A stretch of 64,000 nucleotides of DNA, taken from Epichloe hybrida. Lineage: Eukaryota > Ascomycota > Sordariomycetes > Hypocreales > Clavicipitaceae. The notes under the pieces were generated by a model, which ran no database searches, was not told the DNA's origin, and saw only the letters and a program-made list of their open reading frames with translations. The stretch spans positions 372,001 through 436,000 of the forward strand of contig JAFEKR010000037.1 in the NCBI GenBank assembly GCA_019022495.1, read 5' to 3'. The position numbers and the translations under genes are program-made. Below, piece by piece: positions 10,720-19,570 of the stretch; within the stretch, counting starts at the first letter, position 1, and each line of letters starts with the position of its first letter.

Positions 10720-12006
10720 GGTAGTGACGTTCACGATGACGCTCGGAGGGGCAATGCCTGTAGCAAGTGTTGCGAATGTAGAACTTGGAGTCGGGTAACT
10801 ACGATGAGAGACTTCAGGAGAGATGGCAGTGCTGATGGAGCTTTTGGCAGAACGATGAGGCGAAGAGAGGAAGATGGGAGGTGATGACGGCAGCCTCCCA
10901 CTTCGATCGGCCCACGAATGCGTCCGTGTTGTCAGTAGCCCGGTTATCAGTGGATTCGGTACTGTGATTGGCTAATCTAATCTGAGGTTGGAGTGGCCGT
11001 GTACATAAGCCGTGTACCATTTTAGCGGGGCCACACGTGCCGCTTCTCGTTAAAGCATAAATTGTCTGCGACGACTTCCGCATTGGTCTCTTCTGCCGTC
11101 GGGGCGATGATGCACAATCGCGAAACGTAGCCAGAATCGTCCTTTAACAATACGCGCGGACACACAGATTCGACCGATTCCACATCAAAGAATAACGCCA
11201 TTCAAAAGGGTAATAGAGCAATCGCGAAGTAAGCTTACAACAGAGATTGCCAATGCTGTGTTTTCTTGCTCACGGGTGCTGTACCCACATGGGAACTTGC
11301 CTTAGCTGTATTTAGTTAAGCGACTTTACATTATTGCCACACCCTCCCGTAGAAAACAGTCAAAGTCGAAGGTCATACGCTGCTATCTATGTACATAGAT
11401 GGCCTAAGGCATTAATGTAGTAGCCTAAGGCACACAAATAGCCTAGAACAACACAGGGAAACTTAAACGAGGCATCTTTGCTATTTAAACTATATATAAA
11501 AGTAACTTATTCTAGTTATTATTAGGTTCCCCCTCTATATTATTAGAATCCAAGGCGTCAAGTTTGTAAGGACCATGTCAGAACGTGCTACGGACGTAGA
11601 AGCGGAGATTTTACTGTGAACCCGAAATCTCATCCGCAAGCCACACTGGCATAAGCCGCTGACCACCTTTTCGGCGACAGCCTATCTTTGTCTCGTCTAG
11701 TCTTGTTGGTCTTGTTGCCCTGCTCGCATTGCGTACTACTGTAGACGTAGGTGGCAGGCCATGTGCATACCACGCGGTTATAATATTAATCAGAAGGCGC
11801 TTCTCGGAGCGCAGACTTCCGCTTTCACACTCTGATCACCTAGCAGGCTGGACTAGGAAGTTTCCATCATTATCCATTTGAATAGAGTTGAACTCGCCCT
11901 TCTATACAGTTTCTACGTTGCTTTTGCTACCTGCCTGACTTCATCTTCCGCAAATGACGTTCAATGCAAGCCTATCCAGAGTGAGGAAATATTAAGGCGT
12001 CTAAAA
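10720..12006. promoter_or_regulatory. Divergent upstream region of the Tag1-like gene and the Zn2Cys6 gene
   Basis: This 1.29-kb region separates two divergently transcribed genes and should hold both promoters. No coding frame was recognised. At 11385-11400 there is a perfect 16-base palindrome, ATCTATGTACATAGAT. At about 11401-11435 the motif GCCTAAGGC occurs twice. Bases about 11470-11545 are AT-rich and look like an eroded repeat fragment. Confidence 0.5.
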
Positions 12007-13358
12007 ATGTTTAACACTCTAAGACAGACCAACTCAAGCGACAGCTCGTTTGTTATTGAGACAAACGATGCCCCCTTTGACAAGAAAAACCAAGCAAAGT
12101 TTGTTAGACAAGCTTGCCTACACTGTAGATCTAAGAAGGTATAAACCGCCCTTCTTCCAAGTTTCTACAGCGTTCTTTTTTGTTTGATTATCTCTCCATT
12201 GACACGCATCATGCCTTGTTGCTGGACGTTGGCTAATCATGGCGACAGCTGAAATGCACTGGTGAAAAAGAAGGCTGTCAACGATGCCGAGACAGACATC
12301 TCGAATGCTCGTACATGGATGCATCTAAATTCAAACCACCAGCACCTTCGAGGCCCCACGACGCAAGTCAAAGCGAGACGGCGGGAGTTCGAAGAAGCTC
12401 GACTGAGAGTTCCACGCACGAATGCTCTCATCCGGGTGCGCAAGCGCCAGCCTCGACGACAAGCGGTGATTATACAAGCGGTGTCGCCATAGGAGATTTT
12501 GTTGACGCGAATTCTGATCTGACAATATCAAGTTCCTTCATGGAAGACGGCTCCATGTCTTGGATGGGGCAGATGTACCCCTACTGTCCGGAAATCTTCC
12601 CAGACTCAATCCCAAGCTTCCCTAGCACAGACAGTTTGGACCTCACAAACGTTGCGCAATTTGACGAGGGCGACGCGAACACTGACGCAGAATCTGGACC
12701 GAATGTCGATTGCTCTTGTAGCGATATCCTGCGGATTTTCGAGATGGTCGAAATCTGCCTGGTACGCGTCCCCCACGAGTCTTCGAGACTATTGTGCCTT
12801 GGTGCCGACGAGTCGCTTCGCTGTCAAAAGGAGGCGGTAGAGACATGCAGACTGCGGCTACGCTGCAGCGCATGTAGCTTCAGTTCCCATGACGCCATGT
12901 TGATTATTTCCATATGTGAGAAGATCCTGGCTAGTACAATAAGGATGAAAAGTACATACGGCCGTAGCCGGAACGGCATCCGTCAACTTCAACAACAGCC
13001 AAGGCCACAGCGGAGGAAGCGGGGTTTTCTGGAAGTCCAAAACGAGTTGCCTGCTTCAGTCGGTCGGGACATGTCCAGAGAACAAAACTTGGCTGCCCGA
13101 AATAACAGCAAAGGCAAAGAGTGTGCTAGTCACCGAACCAACCAGTCTTTAGATATTGGAACCTCGGAGTGGAGGATTGACGACGAGGATAAAGCTCATG
13201 TGCTAAACACGCTGCTACAGATCCGGAAGGAAAAGTTGAGAGACCTTGTTGTTGAACTGCAAGAAGTGGTGATCAAGCATAGATGGCTTGTCCACGTCGG
13301 CATGATACGAGATCTAGCAGATCGTCTGGCTAGGGACGGAAACTTGAGCTCTCCTTGA
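12007..13358 (+). CDS. Zn2Cys6 transcription factor, AflR-like
   Basis: This encodes a fungal binuclear zinc-cluster regulator. Exons are 12007-12138 and 12249-13358, giving 413 residues. The intron (110 bases, donor gtataa, acceptor gacag) splits the zinc cluster after RSKK. Once joined, the cysteines are C37, C40, C47, C54, C57 and C64, with exact spacing CX2CX6CX6CX2CX6C and the DNA-contact segment RSKKLKC. Residues about 199-271 (CSCSDILRIFEMVEICL... CQKEAVETCRLRLRCSAC... ICEKIL) resemble the C-terminal region of AflR-type regulators of secondary-metabolite clusters. The frame is open upstream to 11878 without an ATG, so an extra 5' exon cannot be excluded; 12007 is the first ATG in frame. 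No biosynthetic gene is visible nearby, because the next DNA to the right is the degraded repeat island. Its target genes are unknown. Confidence 0.85.
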
Positions 13359-13740
13359 CAACTATTTCAATCTGAAGTACAAGACATTATGAGTGCCCGA
13401 ATTTATCGGCATTATAGGCGCAGTGTAAATTTTCGCCGTCAATGACATCCTCCCGTGTCATTGATCGCCATGTAAGCTGAGATATGTATTGGCAAGCTGA
13501 ATAGCTAGAGATGCATTTTGCTGTTGTGCAGCAGTCCGGGATGCTCCGGCAGCTCCGCGCTTACTCCGATAAATTGGAGATAGTAGTCGAGCGTTGTGGC
13601 TTCTTTCTGAAAGACTTTCTTCGCCACTGTTTCGTCTTGAACAACGGGATAGGAAGGCCTCTTAGGCTTCAGAATCCCGCTCTTGGGCTCCGCAATGCTC
13701 TCAATGGTGTTGTGGAATGATTTGGTGGCAAAGAGCGATG
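13359..13740. other. Non-repetitive strip between the regulator gene and the repeat island
   Basis: This is the last GC-balanced DNA before the AT-rich island. The most protein-like reading frame is on the minus strand and is listed separately as a possible gene remnant. Confidence 0.5.
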
Positions 13741-13780
13741 AAAAGAGAAGATAATGTGGAATTGCTATCTAGGAATTTAA
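13507..13780 (-). pseudogene. Possible exon remnant of an unrecognised gene at the island boundary
   Basis: On the minus strand one frame stays open for about 85 codons down to a TAG at 13507-13509. It contains segments such as NTIESIAEPKSGILKPKRPS and YPVVQDETVAKKV, whose composition looks like a real protein. There is no start ATG, and the upstream side runs straight into AT-rich repeat DNA at about 13.75 kb. That suggests the end of a gene whose 5' part was lost or displaced by the repeat island. The family was not recognised. A 69-codon frame on the plus strand (13511-13720) overlaps it and looks less protein-like. Confidence 0.3.
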
Positions 13781-14333
13781 TAAGGCAAAGGGAAGCTATT
13801 ATAGCTTTAAATCTAGAAGCAATAAATTAAGGTCTTCCAGTGAAGCCTGTAATAAACCGCAATAGCAAACGCGATTATAAACGTAATATAGGAAAATACA
13901 TTATTAAACAAAGAATCTAATAATATAATACCTAAGGCTACAATATAAGGCTATGATTCTTAACACCGCCCCTAGTAATATATCTAGCTAATAATAAAAG
14001 GAAGAAAGGAAAAGAAAAATAGAAAATAAGGCTATCTATAAGTCCTCTAAAGTATCTCCTTTTATAAAGGCCTTTACCTTTATTATCTAAAGAAAGCAAA
14101 TAAAATTATTATATTTAATATATTCTAAACCCTTCATGAATCTATTAGTAATTATTTTTTCTATACTAATCTATTAAAGATAAAATTCCCCTTTATAGGC
14201 TTTCTATACAATCTATTTATACTATAGATTAATATAATAAGTACATCCCTTATACTTCTTATTAAGCATATTAGCTTTAGTATTCTAGCTATCTATAAAA
14301 AGAAGTAATAGTTATAATTACTTAATCTTAAAG
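13741..14333. repeat. RIP-degraded repeat fragment, unclassified
   Basis: Base composition changes abruptly here to AT-rich DNA with frequent stops in all frames and strong TpA enrichment, the pattern left by RIP. No terminal repeat or recognisable protein domain was found. It is probably one or more truncated transposon pieces. Confidence 0.5.
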
Positions 14334-14554
14334 TGTTAGAACAAAGGTGATATTAATCGCGCGTCGCAGCCGTAATTACCTAGTAAAAGCTTAGGCTACG
14401 CGCACGCCCCACACGTAACCTATAACCTAGCATGTTAATTAGCTAGGAAATATAAGGACACAAATATGTAACCCCTTTTCCCTTTATATATTATAACTTC
14501 TAGCTTTTAATCTCTCTTTTTCCTATAACTTAATTAATTATACTAATAGATAAC
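14334..14554 (+). repeat. Partial LTR of the Copia-H family
   Basis: These 221 bases start TGTTAGAACAAAGGTGATAT and match the first ~220 bases of the LTR at 61411-61717 with scattered C-to-T type differences. The copy stops at AGATAAC, after which an unrelated sequence begins with TGTCACGAC. The missing ~86 bases were not found elsewhere in the window, so the LTR was probably split by a later insertion. Confidence 0.7.
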
Positions 14555-15470
14555 TGTCACGACTGTGGTAGGAGAGATATAAACGAAGTAAAGGCTAAGG
14601 TTCTTAGTCATAGCTAGAGAGCTGCTACTTAGGGGTAGGTGTATAAAGGTCTTAAACTCTAACCTTCTATATCTCTTATAGGCAGTTCTTATCTAAATAC
14701 CTTACTATACGCACATAGCTATCTAGTAGCTACTTAGTTATTTATATAGGCTAAGGCTTACCTAAGGGCTTTATTATATAACTATTTTATCTATAACTCC
14801 CTAGCCTCCGTGCTCCTAATATACTACCCCCCTAATATATAATTATTCTTAATTATAAAGAGCTACTTAGCTAGTGTGTGTTTATTACGCATAACCTATG
14901 GTAATATTTATGTTACTAGCTATACTATTAGTGCATAGTATTATGTCCGCTTTAAATAATAAGGTAGATATTATTAGGACCTAGGTAATCCTTCTTATAA
15001 TATCTAAATTATAGATAGCTATATACTTATTGCTTTATTGCCTTTAATATATATACCTCTATCTAATAAGTTATTAGCGCTAAGTAGGCGGACTACTTAT
15101 ATTAAGTTTTATAATTAAGTTAAATAGTTAGGGTAATACGCGCTATTTAAAATAAATAACTTCTTATCTAATATTAAGGATATTATATTAATCTTGCTAG
15201 GAGTTTATAGCTAGCGTGCGTATTTGCTAGTGGTAGCTATAACTATAAATATTATAATTCCTAGATTAGCTACATATAGCGTGTAAATTACTTAGGGGTC
15301 TAGGGCTAATATAAAAGAGGCTTGCTTTCCCTTGCTTTTATATACTTTTCTTCCCTTTATATTCTCCCTTAGTATTATAAGTTACCCTTACCTATAAGCT
15401 AGTAGCTTTATAGCTTTTTTTATAGTAATTACTAATATCCTATAGTATTACTTTATTATCTATATCTATC
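14555..15470. mobile_element. Older host repeat, piece 1 (possible LTR element starting TGTCACGAC)
   Basis: This AT-rich, stop-rich DNA begins TGTCACGACTGTGGTAGG, the kind of terminus common on fungal LTR retrotransposons. Element B interrupts it at 15470/15471. By TSD logic it continues at 34041-34265, then 48338-49454 and 56044-56072. No gag or pol motif was recognised in this piece, so the element class is not assigned. Confidence 0.4.
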
Positions 15471-15727
15471 TGTTGGATGCACCAAGGTCCTGCGCAGGTA
15501 ATAAATCCCGTATAATTAAAGTCAATGATAGTTAGATAGCTAGCTAGGAAAGAGAGAGAAGAGAGGGAAAGTCTAGATACTAGGAAAGTGGGCGAAATCC
15601 GTATGTAAGGCATAAAAGGGGGTGGCGAATTAATGTAGCTAATTATATTACGTGCATCGCGCTAGACCTATAATTTAGTCCGGTCTTTAGCTATAATTAA
15701 ACCAATGAAGATCTAAAGGAATTAACA
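15471..15727 (-). repeat. Copia-1 LTR, element B 3' LTR
   Basis: This 257-base terminal repeat starts TGTTGGATGCACCAAGGTCC on the plus strand and ends GGAATTAACA. It pairs with 33779-34035. Confidence 0.9.
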
Positions 15728-15974
15728 CTAGTAATCTATCTTTTTCCTTTATAACTAAAGAGCTTAAAAACATAATAAAAATTAGATTAAAGGAAAGTAT
15801 ACACTAGTGAATCCCTTAATAGGAATCCGCTGCTCTAATTAGTTATTATAGCATTAGTTAATTAAATTAATTCGTTAGTCCTTGCCTAAGCTCTTATCTC
15901 CTAATATTACGGGTCTCTTTACCTATCCTTTAATATAAATTATTAATTTGTTTAAATTAATTAAAGAGAAAAGT

Positions 15975-16236
15975 TGTTGATTCCTTTGGATCTTCATCGG
16001 TTCAATCATGGCCAAAGACCAGACCAATTGTGGGTCCGGCGCGATGCACGCGATATGATTGGCTGCATTAATTCGCCACCCCCTTTTGTGCCCCACATAC
16101 GGATTTCGCCTACTTTTCTAGCATCTAGACTTTCCCTCTCTTCTCCCTCTTTCCTAGCTAGCTAATTTAACTAACTATCATTAACTTTAATTTATACGGG
16201 ATTTATTACTTACGCAGGACCTTAGTGTAACTAATA
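15975..16236 (+). repeat. Copia-1 LTR, element A 5' LTR
   Basis: The repeat starts TGTTGATTCCTTTGG and ends GTGTAACTAATA. It keeps a GC-richer core (GCGCGATGCACGCGATATGA) that is barely mutated, unlike the interior. The sequence CTAATTAGTAGTTAAC follows it, in the position expected for a primer-binding site. Confidence 0.88.
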
Positions 16237-19045
16237 CTAATTAGTAGTTAACTTCATAACCACAGATAAGCTAGGTATTATAAGAAAAGATATTTCTACA
16301 GACATTACTACTACTACCCCTTATTATGCCATAACAGTCATTATAGTAAAGAGGCATAACTACATAAGTGTGCTAAAGGAAGAGACTAGAATCCTAGTTA
16401 CGAGCTTGTTAGGCTTCTAAGGAATCAATTTATTAACCCTTAGGCTTTAGGATATAACTTTGTTATATCTATCTAGGATATTGTTATTAATTGTTAATTT
16501 TATTGTCTATCACAAGAAAACCAACTAACTAACCGAATCTATTACCGCAAGGCATTTATTTCGAACCTAACGTTAAATAACCTTAGCTAAGCTAGCTAAC
16601 GCATCTATAACTTCTCTATAAATATTCCCTTTATCTAACAGACCTTTAATCTGTTTATACAAGCATCTATAGCTTGTTTTTTTTTTTTGCCCCCTTTATT
16701 ATTAGTGCTATTCGCCCTATACTTATAAGCAAGAGAGAGAGATTACCTCCTTCCCTCCTTTTCATAAAAAACAGGAAGTAGTAATTCCTATTATTCCCTT
16801 ATTACTTTTCCTATTATTTTCTAGTTACTTTTAGAACTTATATTGCTTTCTTTATCTCTATTGATTTATTCTTATTACTACTTTTGCTACTTCTACTGTT
16901 TTTTTTCTTCCGTTTTTCCTATTTTCACGATCTTTTAATTTTATTAGAGCGACAATACTCCTAAAATACAAAAGAAAAACCTCATAATAGCAATAGGCAA
17001 ACATAGGAGCTTAATTAGTAGCAAAAATAACAAATTAGTAACGTTCCTTTTATAGTTAAAGATAGTAAAGGAATCTAGACCTTCTATAAGAGCAAAGGCT
17101 ACTAGCAATAGCAAGGCTCTAACTATTACCCCTAAAAGACCCTAAGAGTATAAGTTACTATTATACCTTTAATAGCTTACTTATAACTTCTCTAGTGATT
17201 AAAAAGAATCCGTTAAGCTAGATCTAGAGACTGCTACGTAGCTTAAGCTTAACAACTAGATTATAAGATTTATTAACCTTAGTGAATATTAAGGATAAAG
17301 AGATAATAACCTATAGGAATCATTCTAAGAAGACTTTAAAGGCTAGTCTAAAGACACCTTTAAAAGGGTATCTAAGGATATTATTAGAGAATTATATAAT
17401 TCTCTATAAGATCACGGCGTCCTTATTAGGCAAGGCCTAGGATATTTAATCCTAGTATTGCTTAAGGAAGTGCTTTATTAAACCTTAATACCCCTTTAGT
17501 TACAGGAAAGATTATAAGAAAGACTATAATCTTCCAAACCCCTAGAACCTTAACATTAATAGCCCTAACAACCTACCCTAGAAATTAACCTTCCCTAACC
17601 CTAGAGATTACTTAAACCCTTATAAGAACCCTTATAATAATCCCTATTATATTAATAGCTTTATCTAGATAATTATTATTAAGAATAACTAGTGGACTAT
17701 TATTTATAACAAATTATGCCTTTATAGTAACTCCTTTCTAAGGATTAAATTATAAAAAAAATCTTAGAGCTTATAAAGATATATAAGGATAGTAACCACT
17801 ATAGTGGAAAGCTATATAACTTCTTAACGCTAAAGATCACACTCTTTAAAAACAAGTATAATAGAATTAACCTTCCTTAAACATATTATTAAAAGGCTTT
17901 CCTTATTATATTAATAGGTAATACTAAGTAATACTACCTTAATTACCTCTTTAGGAATAACTATTCCTATAAAGAGATAATTACTTATATTTATTAACAC
18001 TTTAAGATAGAAAGTAACTAGTAATTCTATTACTATAAATAGAGTAGTATAATACTAAAGAGTATAATTAAGAAGAACCCTAATAAAAGTAAGCTTAATT
18101 ACCTTAAGATTATATTATTAACCCTTAAGAAAATTTATAGAGGCCTATACCTTACTAAGATAGTAAATACTAAACTCTATAAGTAAGCCTTAAACACTAT
18201 AGCTAGTGTGCCTAAATATTAGATAGTGGAATACATACACTCCATAGGCTTTAAGAGTCTTACTAGAGACCTCCGCAAGGCAATCACTATTACGAAATTA
18301 AATAAGAAGTTCTCCTAATACCTTTAGTACTAATAAGGAGACTCTCTAGAGGCTATGTTCACTAATTATTAGTATGGATAATAATCCTATAGCGAAGGAA
18401 GTTATTATAAACAGAGCCCTAGGCTAAGCACTAAGCGCTACTTTATATGTAGCAAGAGTAGCTACTAGTCCTCTAATCACTTCACTAAAGAATATTAAAA
18501 GGAAAAGGACTACTAGTAGGCTAGTAAAATATATTATACACCCCCTTTAGAGAAGAGGTTCTAGGTATTCCTTACCTCCTATAAAGGGCAAAATAATAAT
18601 AAGCCTAATAAAAGCTTAGGTAAGAATTAGGAAGTATATCTTACGGCTTATACAGAAGCTAAAGATAATAATAATAATATTAAGGAGCTACTATTAATAG
18701 CATATCTAAGTATTATATAATTCTTCTACTCTGGATTACAAACTAACCACAACGCTACTAATATTAATATTCTTATAACCTTAAATAATTAAGCCTTCTA
18801 ACACACATTCCTTAGGTAGGAGCTCTATAAGCCATAAGAGTATAATAAAGGCTTAATTTACTATATCTCTAAAGAACGCTATTCTAAAGAGGTCTTTAGA
18901 GGGATTATGCCTAATACTAGCGCTATAGGAAAGTTAACTATAGGAGAGGCATAAGTGAAAGCTTTGTTAAGATTAATACCTTTATTAAAGGTAACCCCTT
19001 ATAAACCCTAAATTATTATATTTAGCGCTAGATTAGTAGTTATTT

Positions 19046-19570
19046 TGTCGGGGCAAAACAACCACCCCAAAACAACGGAAAAGAGGGATCTGACGATAAC
19101 AATGATGCCGATGAAGATGACGAAAATGACGAAATTGACGGTATTGACGAATTCAACGATATCAGAAATTGAACCTAGATATCGGGATCTAGGTCTGCGA
19201 TATTTGCGATCCATCGCGAGGATCGAAGCTAGGAAAAGCTGCCTAGCTAGGCAGCTAGATAATCTCAAATAATCTCAAATAAGCTCATATTCATCTCAGG
19301 AAAACACAGGTAAAATCTCGATTTGAACAATCCAAGCCAAAGGCAACGAAGGGAGAGTTAATTTTCTATCAAAAGGGAGGGAATCTAAGGCTTTTATCTA
19401 GCTAGGGGGTCAGGGGCTAGGCCGGATCCAATGTGGTTGAATTGATCTGACAATCCGATAGATCCGAGGTCGAAGGGGCTAGAGGTCTCGAGGGATCCGA
19501 TAGATCCGAGGTCCAAGGGGCTAGAGGTCTTGTGAGAGAGGTCTCTAGGGGTCATATTCCTAGCCACACA
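19046..19570 (+). mobile_element. Unmutated solo-LTR-like element, copy 1 (in element A)
   Basis: This 525-base GC-balanced segment runs from TGTCGGGGCAAAACAACC to CCTAGCCACACA. It matches 42701-43225 (reverse complement) almost base for base. The uninterrupted target is visible in element E near 52.33 kb. The flanks TTATTT and TTATAA are an imperfect duplication of the target TTATAA. It contains an 18-base palindrome (19238-19255) and two 42-base tandem units starting at about 19453 and 19495. TG..CA ends and lack of coding capacity fit a solo LTR. A 75-codon frame inside arises from a GATGACGAAAATGAC-like low-complexity run and is not thought to be a gene. Confidence 0.8.
19453..19534 (+). 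repeat. Two 42-bp tandem units inside solo-LTR copy 1
   Basis: Units start at about 19453 and 19495. Each contains ATCCGATAGATCCGAGGTC followed by AAGGGGCTAGAGGTCT, with one differing base between the two halves. The same pair is present in the other copy at about 42735-42820. Confidence 0.8.

Noticed and set aside
10720..10734. GTG at 10734 as the start of the Tag1-like gene
   Set aside because: It is not an ATG; the first in-frame ATG is at 10719 and gives an N terminus with ordinary features.
11878..12006. Extension of the Zn2Cys6 protein upstream to 11878
   Set aside because: The frame is open but contains no ATG before 12007; an upstream exon would be needed and no splice site is convincing.
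660..12006. tRNA or other structural RNA genes in the intergenic regions
   Set aside because: No cloverleaf-compatible segment with a recognisable T-arm and internal promoter boxes was seen by eye; a tRNA-scan would be decisive.
13511..13720. 69-residue plus-strand frame beyond the Zn2Cys6 gene
   Set aside because: The opposite strand has the more protein-like composition; no homology recognised for this frame.
19045..19272. 75-residue frame rich in Met, Thr and Lys in the solo-LTR-like element, and its antisense 86-residue frame
   Set aside because: It arises from a low-complexity GATGACGAAAATGAC-like run, is open on both strands, and resembles no protein.
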